Assembly: GCA_038503065.1 (NCBI GenBank)
Contig: JBCAMK010000020.1
Location: forward strand, 1,178,001-1,242,000
Length of the DNA: 64,000 nucleotides
Reading direction: 5' to 3'
DNA from: Paragyromitra xinjiangensis
Taxonomy: Eukaryota; Ascomycota; Pezizomycetes; Pezizales; Discinaceae
Shown here one piece after another: positions 10,899 to 23,445 of the stretch. The stretch's first letter is position 1, and every line of letters starts with the position of its first letter. Under the pieces are notes generated by a model. It was not told the DNA's origin and did not search any database. It worked only from the letters and a program-made list of their open reading frames with translations. Made by a program: the position numbers and the translations under genes.

Positions 10899-13800
10899 TT
10901 AAGGTTGCTCATCTAACGCTTCCCGGCCCTGCAACAGTTGTTTACTGTGCTTTAGCAATAATTCTGCGATCTGGGGGAATTCGTTCCCAGCCTCTAGTGC
11001 TGTTATACCGTCACTCCGACTTGGTGCAGCAAAGATATTGGCCCCATGGGACAATAGAAGCTTTGCGATATCAAGGTGTCCACTTTCAACTGCCGCCTGC
11101 AATGCTGTCCGACCTTTTTTTTTGCCTGGCTTAGCGTTGACATCAACCCCATGATCCAATAGCAGCATAACAATATCCAGATGTCCGCCCTGTGCTGCCG
11201 CTTGCAACGCCGTTCGACCTTCGAGAGGTGCTGCCATAGCATCGATATTAGCCCCATTGTCCAGTAGTAGCTTGACTGTATCAAAATGGCCACCGTCCGC
11301 CGCAGCCTGTAACGGTGTTCGGCCACCTTTGGGGATTGGCCTCGCATTGATATATGCCTTGCGGTCTAGAAGCAGCTCAACTATGTCAAGATGCCCAGCC
11401 TGCGATGCTAGTTGTAACGGCGTCCAACCATAGGTATCGACTTCTGCCCCATTCTCCAAAAGCAGACCTATCAGACGAAAATGCCCCTTCTCGGCCGCCA
11501 CCTGCAATGGCGTCTGGCTAGCTTCACCATCCCCCAAATTGGGATCTGCTCCATTATCCAAGAGAAACTTTACCACAGCAAAATTACCAGCCTCTGCCGC
11601 TAGCCGTAGCGGGTTCTGATCATTATAAAACTCGCCATTAACAGCGGCACCGATATCAGCTCCCCTCTCCGAAAGCAACCGAAGGATATCGATAGGCCAA
11701 CCCCGCCCCGCTTTGCGCAGCGCCTCCGGAAGCCAACGCTGAACTGTATGATGATGGACATCAGCTCCGTTATCTAGCATTAATTCCACCACCTCAAAAC
11801 ATTCACCTTCCACTGCTGTCTCCAACGGCGCGTGTTCTCCACCACGTTTTGGGTCAGGGCCGACACTAACTCCCAATTCCAAAAGCAGCTTGACAGCATC
11901 GAAATGCCCACCATCCGCCGCTGCCCGCAGCACGCTTTGGCCACAATCGACCAAAATATCACTGGCATTGTTTTCAAGCAGCGTCTCTAGTATATCAAGA
12001 TAACCACCCTGCGCCGCCAATTCCAATGCCTCTCCAAATACCCCTTCGCGTTTAACACTTGCGCCAACTCCTAAAAGGAATCTCGCTACATCAAGATATC
12101 CTTTCCTTGTCGCCACCTCCAATGCATTTCCACAATTTGCCCAGCCATCGACATCCACTCCTTTCTCGAGGAGCAGCTTCACCACAAAAAGGTGCCTACG
12201 ATCAACAGCCGCACACAGCGCTTCTGGACCAGACTTGGCGAGTATGGCCTCAGCACCAGCTCCATGGTCGAAAAGAATATTTATGGCATCGATGTGCCCG
12301 CCTTCCGCTGCTGCATGCAATGCTGCGCGATTGTAGAAGCTCGGTTCGGGGTCTAGTTCGACCCCAAGTTTGAATAAGAAACACATAACTTCGAGATGCC
12401 CGCCCCCAGCCGCTGCCTGAAGCGGGGTACAACCCCCGGTCTCAGCTGGCTCGGCATTGATATCGGCCTGACGGTACAACAATTCCTTAACCAATTCCAA
12501 ATTCCCACTTGCCGCCGCTGCCTGCAACGCCGTCAGGCCATCATCAGGGGCTGGCTCAGCATTGACATCGGCCCCGCATCGACATAATAGTTTGACCAAA
12601 TCTAGATGCCCGCCCTCCGCCGCCGCCTGCAACGCTGTCCGACCGCAAATGCTCACACTGGCGTTAACGTTCGCCCCACATTTTAACAGTACTTCTACAA
12701 CCTCTAGATTCCCACTTGCTGCTGCTGCTTGTAATGCTGTTCGGCCATGGATTTTGGCTGGTTCACCGTTGACATCGGCCCCGCTGCTCAGGAGCAGGTC
12801 TATCAAATCGAGATTTCCGTTCTTGGCTGCTGCCTGCAGCGAAGTACGACCTTCATTCTTAGCTGGTTCCTCGTTGACATCGGCTCCACTTTCCAGGAGT
12901 TGCTGTGCCACACGAAGATGCCCACTCTCCGATGCTGCTTGTAATGCTGTCCGGCCATATCTTCCCGCTATCAAATCGGTGTGGACATCAACCCCAGTAT
13001 TTAAGAGCCACCGCACCACATGTAAATGTCCACCTCCCGCGGCCGCTTGTAATGCTGTTCGACCTTCGCTATCGGCTGCTTTGGCGATAGTACTAGCTCC
13101 GCTATCAAAAAGCATTTTCATCACCAAAAGATGCCCCCGCCCTGCCGCGAGTTGCATTCCCGTCCAAGCGTTCGGGCTCGGGGCAGCATCGGCGGTGGCC
13201 CCGCTATCCAAAAGAAATTTCAGCACATCAAGATGCCCGCCCTCCGCCGCAGCTTCTACTGCCGTTCGGCCAAGGTGCTGACCTCGGCATGCATTGACGT
13301 TAGCTCCGTGATCCAAGAGTGCCTTTACCACATCAAGATGCCCCGCGCCCGCTGCTGCCTGCAATGCTGTTTTTCCTCCGACAAAAACTGGGTATGCGTT
13401 GACGTCTGCTCCCTTTTTCAGAAGGAGCATGACTACATCTAGATGCCCACCTTCTGCTGCAGCCTGAATTGCTGTTCGGCCATGAATTTCGGCTGACTCA
13501 GTGTTGGCAGGAGCGTTGGCGACAATGAGTTGCTCCAACTTCGGCGGCCGTCCGTAACCTGTTTCCGCATAAACTTCCCGGCTACGACCTTCGGCAAGCT
13601 TGATATTAACGTTGGCGCCGTTTTCCAAAAGTAGCTCCACAACTCCCAAATAGCCACCTCTCGCTGCTGCCTGCAATGCTGTTAGACCGCGAATGCCAGC
13701 CGGTTTAGCATTGATATCTGCGCCACTATCCAAAAGCAGCTGCACTACATCAAGATGCCCTCTCGCTGCAGCCGCCTGCAGTGCTGTCCGTGCACGATAG

Positions 13801-15317
13801 GATAGGCTAGGGTAAGTACCGAGGAGCTCCAGAAATTCGAAAATGCGGCACCCCCAATCTGCATGAGATGGTTCTAGATCATCGGCGAAATAGCTATTCG
13901 CATTAACATTTGCTTTATTGTTTAACAGCAATTTCACCACGTGAATATGTCCTTCCTTAGCTGCAACTTGCAATAACGTGAATCCTTGAAGCCTGAAATC
14001 AATGTCATCGATAACTTTAAGCATGATCTTCACAACCTCCATGTACCCGCGTGAAACAGCTTTATTTTGTATCTCCCAGATCCACATTTCTGTTGGGGAG
14101 CGAAGGATTTCCATGGTATTGGTCCGGTCCGCAACCAACAGGCGGCTCGCAGCTTCGGGACTAAGGAAAACCCCTAGAGACTCGAATTGGCCTCGCAGGA
14201 TTTCGCTATCATACTTCTCTTGAGCATCTACGCCTCTGTCTAGCCATGGGTCCTTCAGAGCGTCTATTGCGGACGTTCGTGCACTGGGATCAACATCCAA
14301 CAAACGCTTCAGAAAGCTTATGCCTCGTTCGTTCACTTGGTGGTTTCGTAGTTTCTCGGTTGGGAACTCGCTAGTGCCGTTGCAATACCTGAACAGGAGA
14401 GACATATCCATCGTAGGTACCATTGGCTCAATATCAGAGTAGACAGTCTCTTCAACTGTGCTAAGAAATGGTATCTCCGAGGTCAAGATCTCGTGCACTA
14501 GAGTGCCCAGAGCCCACAGATCAACAGCTTTAGTGTAAAACTGTACAGTTTTAAACCTTAGGGGTAGAAGTCCAAGCTGTTCGGGGGCTTTGTAGCACTC
14601 GGTTCCGCAATTTGTTCTTAAGTTGGTATCTGTCTCGCGTTTTGAGATGCCGAAATCGGTGATTTTGACCCGTATCGGGGATGTAGAAGCAATGAGAATA
14701 TTCTTCAAATTACTTAGTACGAATGTATTCACAATTGGAAGAATCAATGGCATACCTGCGGCTTTAAATCACGGTGGCAGATAGCTTTTGCGTGGAGTAC
14801 AGCCAACCCTTCCAAGAGTTGTTTTGTGATTCCTTTAGCCTCTATCTTCGCCTTTGGCCCGGCTTTGATATATTCCCCCAAGTCACCATTCTCAATATAT
14901 TCCATAGCTAGATAGATGGCGTGTTTATCTTCGAACCAACCGAAGAACCGTACAAAGAGGTCTGGATGCTATTTCTCCATTAGCTATGTGACCAAAAAAA
15001 ATAGAAGCTCCAAAGATACTCACATCCCTCAATTCAACTAATGCATCCAGTTCACGCGCATAATCGACCTTGTGGGTATTCAAAAGTGCTCTCGGTAGTG
15101 TCTTGACTGCCCTCAATTCCCCACCGTCCTCTTTCTCACGCCAGACTCGCCCGAACCCCCCTGAGCCAATCTCTCTTTCTCGTCTCCATGTGTGTTTAAC
15201 TTCGACCTTTCGGTACCTTGCTGTCGGGTCCAATCTCTGGCTCGTATGGACAACAGCATCGTCATGGAATATAGTGGGGAGCTTGTATTGCTCGAGTCTC
15301 GTAGGTGTATAAGGCAT
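10899..15317 (-). CDS. ANK-K1: protein kinase-ankyrin repeat protein (about 1436 aa)
   Basis: Exons on the minus strand: 15317-15024, 14968-14756 and 14702-10899. Kinase features: glycine loop GSGGFG (51-56), Lys72 in AVK, catalytic loop HRDLKP (Asp165), DFG (185-187) and CGTECYKAPEQ. The spacing and all catalytic residues are normal, so an active Ser/Thr kinase is plausible. A linker follows with the family motif LGVFLSPEAASRLL. After it come about 27 ankyrin repeats of roughly 35 residues (consensus TALQAAAEGGHLDVVKLLL) and a degenerate C-terminal cap (ITALEAGNEFPQIAELLL). Repeats 15-22 are the most diverged. Oddity: by comparison with the paralogs exon 2 should begin five codons earlier, but the fifth of these is TAG (14971-14969). 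The model uses that AG as splice acceptor and so drops five residues; otherwise the gene is broken here. Targets and location are unknown. Confidence 0.85.
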
Positions 15318-16001
15318 AAATTATTAAGCTTATCTCAGGCTTATTGGTAATCGGTAGAAAGCGGAGGAAACACAAGGTGAAAGTCGGATTGTTATGATCT
15401 AATAACTGTAAAGTCCCCATAAACCTCCGCTGCACGACTATTTATCCCCTTCTATACCAGCTGCTTGGTGGATTTTTTTTCGAGACATAAATACACCAGG
15501 GGTTTTGTGCACAGCCGATATTGGACCCCCGTTCCGATGTAACACCAATTGGGGCTTGTCGGGCTCCGCCAGAATGATCTGGACAGGTCAGGAGCTAAAG
15601 GATGAAGATGAAAACGATGCAGGAGCTGAGGTGTGCATTCTGAGACATCTGGATTAGCGAAAAGCACCAGGATGGGTAAATCGAATACTGCCCGGTTAAC
15701 CAGAAACAAGTCAAGCGTGTGATGTTAGGATCGATCGTGATTCGTGACCCAGCCTATTTGAGCTGGGCGTATGGGACACCCCGCACTGAATTATGGTTTC
15801 TTAGCAAGACGGGATGCTGTGGGTTCCCGCTCCTGCATTAGATCTCAGCATTACTTTTTTTTTCCCTAACGAGGTCTTGCGCATCTTGGTCAGCCCGCAT
15901 TCTAACTGAGGCGAAGGATCCGAGGGTTCTCCCGCTGACGGAAGGTTCCGAAAACTTAGACCCCTAAATTCCTCGCGCGTAGGCTGGCTCAAAAGGGAGT
16001 G

Positions 16002-16525
16002 GGCTATAGCAGCAGGGTCTCAGTTCAGTTGACACCACCTAAACCACGACTTTCCACGGCTTTAGAAGGGTTTACCACTACCACTCTGGTTAATAAACTA
16101 TCCAAAACAGGGGAGATCCCCTGCGGGTTGTTATCCCCCTGCCGGGGGCCCCATCACAACCCTAACCCCCCTAACCGCTAAACCCTTACCAGTAACCTCT
16201 GAACCCTAAACAGTAACCACCTAACCCTAAACATAACCGCCTAACCCGAATCATAACCACCTAACCCGAACCCCTAACACACACTAAAAGGTTTCAGTAG
16301 GCACATCCAGAGCATCTATGAACCAAAAATCTCCGGAAAAGAGAGAGTAAAGCGAAGTAAACATTGCCTAAGAGTACAGATATTATAAGATGGTATTAGA
16401 CCATAATAGCACGCTCAAAAGCGTGCTGTTAGAAGGGAGGAATAGGGGATGGGAGAAGGAGTGTGGATGTGGTTGGTTGGTGTCTCGAGTGTCGTCAACT
16501 GAACTGAGACCCTGCTGCTATAGCC
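16002..16525. repeat. Element bounded by perfect 32-bp inverted repeats
   Basis: Bases 16002-16033 and 16494-16525 are exact inverted copies (GGCTATAGCAGCAGGGTCTC followed by 12 more). The 460 bp between them hold no gene but include a degenerate CCCTAA-like tract. No clear target duplication is visible, so its class is open. Confidence 0.7.
16159..16278. repeat. Degenerate telomere-like CCCTAA tract
   Basis: About 120 bases contain many copies of CCTAACC/CCCTAA-type hexamers and heptamers separated by decayed units (ACCGCCTAACCCGAA and similar). The common fungal telomere repeat is TTAGGG, whose complement is CCCTAA. The tract is internal and imperfect, so it is an interstitial telomere-like sequence rather than a chromosome end. 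Confidence 0.6.
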
Positions 16526-18242
16526 TCCTCCCTCAAAAGGCCTCCCGGTATTAAGAACCAGGGCATGATCTCGAGTGCTACACGGCACAGCGAGTATCAC
16601 CCTGACAATCTGAGTTCGGTGGTTGGCTGTGCTTCGCTTAAGTGCCAGCTTGTTCCTGTTCTCGCTAGCCCTGTTAAAACCGCCTTCCAACATAATAAGC
16701 GCATCCCATATCCTGCAGTTTCCGTTTTTAGCGAGAGTCTTAGTAGGCGAGATGCTGCTTGATATATTTGGTGGGGACTACCGAAATTACTGTTCCTCCT
16801 ATGAAGCTTGAAGTATGTGACAGATAGGTTCTCATGCTTGGGTGTCGTGTTATTCATAAGAGAAAAATGGCCGCAGAGATGTGCTTGGCATGCCCCTTAG
16901 AGCCTCATGCAGAAAGAAGCTCATGTAGCGATCCAAAATCCGAAGCAAAGTACTATATATTTAGGCTCGAGGATTGGCCAAAACTAAACTCAACAATTGA
17001 CTATTGAGTTATATTAGTTATTTTATTTAATAGATTGTGCACTATGTAGAGATATCGACGTCCCCACGAGCCTGGAATGTGGAGCATGGTAGACGGAACA
17101 AAGAACATAGGAGACCACTAGCACATTGATAATATTCAAGTTCACTGACTACGGCATGAACTTTCTAGCCGCTTGAGACTTTTAAGAGTGATGCTCCAAA
17201 GAAAAATATTTATTTGTTTGGTTCTGTGTCGTTACGTGGGCTAGGGTTAATAAATGAGGCTCAAATAAGGTTTCAAGCTAGGGGTTTAGAAAATAAAGTT
17301 GGTTCGGTTCGGCACAAGCAACGTGGAGGAAAGCCTCAAGAATAACGAAATTCTTTATTTCATATGCATCTCGATTCACATAAGTGCGCTTGGCTGAAGT
17401 CGTATGGAGTTCTCCTATTTCAATCTACTAATTTTTATGTTGTAGTCCGGTGGGTGGGGGTTGCTTTGTGCCAAACTGAACAGATTTTATTTTTGGCTAG
17501 TAGGTGCTATCCCACTTCCGTGATGGGGGAAATTCGAGCCTATAAGCCCATTTTATAAGTTGTATAGTCATTTTATTTCCGGGACATGCGGCCAGGTGCC
17601 CATATTGGCAGAATCTTGTGACTCCGGAATTTGTAGCAGAGATTCCTGGGTTAATCTTAAGCAAAGTTTCTGTCTACTGACTTTGTAAAATTGCATGTAT
17701 TCTCTTTAAATCCGGCCGCAGGCCGGACGTGGCTTGTATTTGTTAGGTACATGTAGCTGCTGAGCCGCACTAACCGTAATGTAAATCACAAGCTACTGTT
17801 TCAAATGACCCAAGTCAAAAATATAACAATGTCTAACAAAGACTTTTTAGTAGATTAGGGATAGCAGTTTTTATTGCTTCATGACAACGGCTTGCTTACA
17901 ACCCATTAACCCACTAAGCAGCGAATAAGAGAAATTTAAATTATACAGAACAGTTCTTCACACCAACCTTTACCAGATAAAAAAACCGATATACCCTCGA
18001 TTATGTACATAAACGTCGTCATAGAATCCCCCCCTCTATTGTGCGCCGGAAGTCGGACCGAAGAGATACGAAGAAATACAAGAAGCTCCAATAAATTACT
18101 CTGATACCTTATCCATAACCCTATATTCCATCAACGTGCGGACGATTTCCCAACCCCTGTTACTAACGCCTTGCTAGCAAGTATAAGGCCGCGAACAAAT
18201 TTCCTTTTACACCTAACGTATTACACCGACTGACTCGCAATA

Positions 18243-21200
18243 TCATTCCCTCGAGTTCGGTGTTCGAGCTATCGCTCTAGTCAAGAGGAGTGCTGCAACT
18301 TCGGGGTATTCCCTCGTGATCTTTGATATCTGCCAGCTGGTACTTTGCACGCTATAAATGTCGGCCCCATTGTCTAAGAGCACCTCGACCACTTTGAGAT
18401 GTCCCCTGAGTGCTGCACCCTGTAATGCTGTTAGACCATCCGTTTTGGCTGGTCTGGCATTGACATTGGCGCCTCTATGCAAAAGTAGCCTTGTAACATC
18501 GAGGTAGCCACTCTCCGCGGCTGCCTGGAGTGCTGTTCGACCATCCGGCTTGGCAGGGGTGTCGTTGATCAGGGCTCCCCAGTCTAAGAGTAGTTCCACA
18601 AGCTTAAACCATCCAAACTCTGCTGCTATTTGCAATGCTGTGTGGCCACCAGACTCGTGAACTCTTGAATTGACACGGGCTCCATTTTCCAAAAGAAGAG
18701 TTACCATAGCAAGGTCTCCTCTCCTCGTTGATACTTCCAGTGCTGTCAAATCATCACTACCGATCCATTCGGAATTGATATTGGCCCCCCTGTACAAGAG
18801 CAGTTTCATCACGTCGTAATGCCCCGAATCCGCCGCTCCTCGAAATGGAGTCGGGTTACATCCATAGATTCGGGCATCAACGTTGGCTCCCTTCTCCAGG
18901 AGAAACCTCACTATATCGAGGTGCCCCGCAAAGGCTGCTGCTTGTAATGGGTTCAGGGTGCTAGCGGGAGCAAATTCGATATCATGTTTCCGGGCTAAGA
19001 GAAGTTCGACTACGCCGAGTTGCCGCGACCCCGCCGCTGTCGCTAATGGTGTCTCGCCATCTTCCTTTGTCCAGGTACGTATATCGATAAAGCGGAAGAG
19101 TAAGTCTACAATATCGAGATGTCCGGCCTTGGCTGCTTCTCGAATTGCTGATCGGCCAATTGCGTCTGCGTCAAAAACTTTCCCGCATCGCAAGAGTAAC
19201 TTCACTATGTCGAGATGTCCCTTTTTGGCGGCTGCTTCCAGTACTCTTTCGCGGTATTCCGTTGCCGTAAGGTGAATATCATCCGAACACTTTAAGAGCA
19301 ACTCCACTACACTGTAATTCCCCCCCTCAGCCGCTGTTTGCAGGATATTTCGTCCATCCTTGTCGAGAAGGATAGGATCGGCTCCGCCCCGCAAGAGGAG
19401 CGTCAAAATCTCGAGATCGTGATTTTCTACTACTATTTGCAGTGCCGTCTTACCGTTTATAGTGGCAGGCCTGGCGTTGGCGTTCGCCCCGCTGACTAAG
19501 AGGAGATAGACCGCTTCGAAGTTCCCACACTCTACTGCAGCTTGCAATGCTGTGCGGCCGCCGTTCTCGACTGGGTTGACATTAACATTCGCTTCATAGT
19601 CTAGGAGCAATTTAATCATATTGAGATCTCCTCTCCCTGACGCTAGCTGTAATACTGTCCGGTAATGTTCGTGGCTTATGGTGATATCGGCCGGGACCCT
19701 AGCGTTCAAGAGCAGCTTCACCACCTCAAAATGCCCCCCTTTAACCGCGTTTACCAACGCTGCGGCGACGTATGGGAGGATGATTGGATTGTCGCCGGGA
19801 GGCTTCGAGGTATTGGAAGGACGACTCTTGGTTGATACCTTCAACGTAGGTCGTGAGCAGACGTTCATATCACTTGGCGTGGCCCACAGATCGATTTTGT
19901 TGTCTAGGAGCAACTTAACCACGTCGGCATGTCCACCCTCCGCAGCCGCTTCTAATGCTGTTTGGCCGCCGATAGGAGCTGGTTTGGCATTTATGTCGGC
20001 TCCGTGATCCAGTAGAAATTTGACTACATCAAGATGTCCACTTTTCGCCGCCGCTTGCAATGCTGTCCAACCATATTCGTCGGCTGCGTCGGTATTGATA
20101 TCGCCCCCATTTCTGAGGAGCAGCTTTAATATTTCAAGCTTGCCCCGGCCTGCTGCTAGCTGCATTGCTGTTCCACCGTATAGATCAGCTGGCCTAGCGT
20201 TGATGTCCGCCCCGTTTGTCAAAAGGAGCTCGACCACCCTAGAATATCCGCCTTCCGCTGCTGCTTGCAAGGCTGTTCGACCGCCATTTCTGACTGGTCC
20301 TAAATTGGTATGAGCTCCATGATCTAGGAGAAACTTCACCATGCCCCAATCCCCTCTCCCTGCCGCTTCCTGTAACGGTGTTGGGTATGGGTCATCATCA
20401 CCAAGATCACCATGAATACCGTCCTCACTACTACCACCACCGCCGCCACCGCCACCACCACCGAAATTTCCGTGATAGTAGCTTGGTGGGAGGTGATTCA
20501 TATTAATTTTAGCCCCTGCCTTTATAAGTTCTCGCGCCACATCGAGATTCCCCACCCTGGCTGCTTCTTGCAAAGAAGTTTGACCATTCTCGATAATTGT
20601 TTCATCAGGCCCCCAACCGATATCGAGGAATAATCTCATCCCATCGATATTCCCCATTATGGACGCTGCTCTGACTAGTACACTATCCGGCTCTAAAGCG
20701 AGTCCTGCTAGAAACTTGATCATACCGGAGTGCCCCCCCTCAGTTGCTGCCTCCAAAGCTGTTCGACCGTCATTCTCGCCTGCATTGGCATCCACATTGG
20801 CCTCATTTTTTACTAGTAACTTTACCATATCAAGATGCCCTCTCCCCGCTGCTGCTTGCATAGCGGTCCGGCCATTGTCGCCGCCCGCCTCAGCATCGAT
20901 ATCAGCATTGTACTCTAGAAGTAGCTCGGCTAAATCAAGGTGTCCGCTTTCTGCTGCAGCCTGTAATGCTGTTCGACCACCACTTTGCGCTGGTTTCGCA
21001 TTAACATCGGCTTTATTGTCTAAGAGGAATTGGGTAACAGTAAGATGTCCGTGCTCCGCCGCCGCTTGCAGCGCTGTTCGACCACAGCACCATGCTGGCT
21101 CGGCGTTGACGTCCGCTCCATTCTCGAGGAGTAGCTTGACTACATCAAGATTTCCGCCCTCTGCCGCAGCTTGCAACGCTGTCCGACCGCCATCGATGTC

Positions 21201-23445
21201 TGCCTCGGCATTGATATCGGCCCCGTGATCTAACAGCAATTTAACCACGTCGAGATAGCCACCCTCCGCCGCTGCCTCTAGTGCTGTCCGACCATCCTGA
21301 TCACATATCTTACCATTGACATCGGAACCACTACCCAAGAGCATCTCCACCGTATGAAAATGTCCACCCTCGGCCGCCGCCTGCAGTGCCGTGCGACCTT
21401 CATCGTCTCCTGCCTCGGCATTGATTTCGGCACCGCTGTCCAAGAGCAACCTCACTATATCGATGTTCCCTCTACCTGCAGCTGCTTGCAGCGCCGTTCG
21501 GCCTCGGCAATATGCTGGCTCGGCGTTGATATCTGCCCCTTCTTCCAAGAGAAGTTTTACTAGAGTAAGGTATCCACCCTCTGCCGCGGCTTGTAATGCT
21601 GTTCGACCATCAGTATCGCCAGCTTTGGCGTTAATATCGGCGTCACTGTATAATAACAGTTGGACAATGCTGAGGTGGCCACCTTCTGCTGCTGCTTGCA
21701 ATGCTGTCTGGTAGGGATCCTCGAATTGATAGTCATTGGGCCAAAAATTTACATCTGCTCCGCATTGTAGAAGTAATTTCGCTACATCAAGATGGCCACA
21801 CCCCGCTGCGAACTGTAATGCTGTCTGGTTACTATTTATGACTGACGAGGCGTGAATATCGGCCCCATATTTCAAGAGTAGCTCCACGATATCAGGATAT
21901 CCGCCCTCCGCGGCTGATTGCAATGCTGTCCGACCAAAATTGTTGACTGGCTGGGCATCGACATCTGCTTTAAGATCCAGTAGCAATTTCACCACTTGGA
22001 GATGCCCATTTTTCGCCGCGACTTGTAACGCCGTATATCCGTCATGTTCGAAATCGAGGTTGGGATAGTCTCTGATTGCCCCGACAATGGTGGAATACCC
22101 GTATGATGAGGCGGAATTCTGTAATTCCTCCAAGATCATTTTAGGGGGTAGATATAGCCCAATACCTTCAATATCTGTAATCAAATAACTTGCTTGTTCA
22201 GGGGTGAGCTCGACCCCAAGGTGTAGAAACTGTTGGCATAGGGATTCACTAGTTTCCACTAGCCATGGGCTCTTTAGGGCGTTTTTTGCGGAAATTCGGA
22301 TGCTAGGATGGGCAGCTAGTAGTTGCTCCACTAAATATATTCCTTCTTCGCTCACTCGATTTCTTCGTAAACTATTGTTGGGAAAGATATTATCCTGGCA
22401 GTACTTGCGAAGCAGCTGTGCGTCGATTGTGGGTTCCGTCATTACTATGCTTTGACTCGAAGGACCGGCTTCCAGATCTTTCTCAAGGAACGGTAACTCT
22501 GAAGTTAGGATCTGGTGCAAAAGCATGCCTAGAGCCCATAAGTCGACAGCTTTGGTGTACCATTGAAATGTTCCATCTCTTAGGGGCAGAAGTCCTTGCT
22601 GTTCGGGGGCTTGATAACATCGTGTTCCACAATTGGTCCTCAGTCTGGTTCCTATCTCGCATTTTGATATACCGAAATCGGCAATCTTCACCCATATAGG
22701 AGAGACGCAAGCGATAAGAACATTCTGTCGAGTTATTAGTGCGAATCTCTAAGATTGTAGTAGACTAGGGGGTGTTGACTCCCGGTCAACTCTCAGCCTA
22801 AATCGTCTTCGATTACCTGGACAGAGAATTGACCAAGTGCAAAATACCCCAGCCTTCTATTATGAAGTGAGGGCTGACCTGCGGTTTCAAATCACGATGA
22901 CAAATTTCTCTCTCATGCAATACCTCAAGTCCTTCTAAAATTTGAACTGTGATCTCTTTTGCCTCCGCCTTTGCTTGTGGCCAGCTTTTTTCGATGTATT
23001 GTCCTAAGTCGCCATGCTCGATGTACTCCATTGCAAGAAAAATACAATGTTCGTCTTCAAACCAACCGAGAAATTTGGTGAACAGGTCCGGGCGCTGCTG
23101 TTTCTTTAGTATGTATTATAGGTGGGGTATTTTGGGAAAATTTACGTCTCCTACAAGGACCAATAGCTCCAGCTCACGGGTAAAATCGACTCTCTGGTGC
23201 TTCAAGAGCATTTTATGTATCTCCTTGACAGCCCTTAACTCTCCACTGCTCTCTTTCTCACGCCATACTTTTCCAAACCCTCCAATACCGAGCATCGCGT
23301 CTTTTTTCCATTTCGTCTTAACCTCCACCCTCCGTTGCTTCTTCGCAATATCGCAATCGTATGTTGTGTGGATGGTAGTATCGGTATCTCTGTGGAGCTC
23401 AGTAAGAAGTTTATATCGGGCGAGTTTGTTAAGTTTGGCTTCCAT
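18243..23445 (-). CDS. ANK-K2: protein kinase-ankyrin repeat protein (about 1668 aa)
   Basis: Exons on the minus strand: 23445-23146, 23103-22879 and 22724-18243; introns of 42 and 154 nt fall at the family positions (after the VGD/ELRD and HRDLKPQ codons). The acceptor of the first intron could also be a few codons later. The start MEAKLNKL is chosen because it aligns with the paralogs; an in-frame upstream ATG exists at 23610. Kinase: GIGGFG (53-58), Lys74, HRDLKP (Asp171), DFG (191-193), CGTRCYQAPEQ. The linker motif LGVELTPEQASYLI precedes about 34 ankyrin repeats, the longest array here. Two insertions interrupt the array: a Gly-rich loop with ten consecutive Gly, encoded by a simple repeat at about 20428-20463, and a Ser/Pro-rich segment (about 19780-19860). 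A C-terminal cap (PEVAALLLTRAI) is present. The frame is fully open. Confidence 0.9.
20428..20463. repeat. Simple repeat coding for a poly-Gly loop in ANK-K2
   Basis: A CCACCG/CCGCCA-type microsatellite on the plus strand reads as ten Gly codons (GGT/GGC) in ANK-K2. It sits in a loop between two ankyrin repeats, so length changes in steps of three would be tolerated. Confidence 0.7.

Larger units (their letters stand above)
15318..18242. other. Intergenic stretch between ANK-K1 and ANK-K2
   Basis: It holds the 524-bp inverted-repeat element with its telomere-like tract (16002-16525) and otherwise no convincing gene. Small frames at 15452-15992, 16565-16857 and 17364-17558 overlap each other on both strands and show no protein features. 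The last 1.2 kb before ANK-K2 is AT-rich. Confidence 0.5.

Noticed and set aside
16159..16278. A chromosome end or telomere
   Set aside because: The units are degenerate, the tract is only about 120 bp and is flanked on both sides by many kilobases of other sequence.
17710..17728. Short palindrome around CCGGCCGCAGGCCGG
   Set aside because: It is too short (seven-base arms) and isolated to support a regulatory or mobile role.
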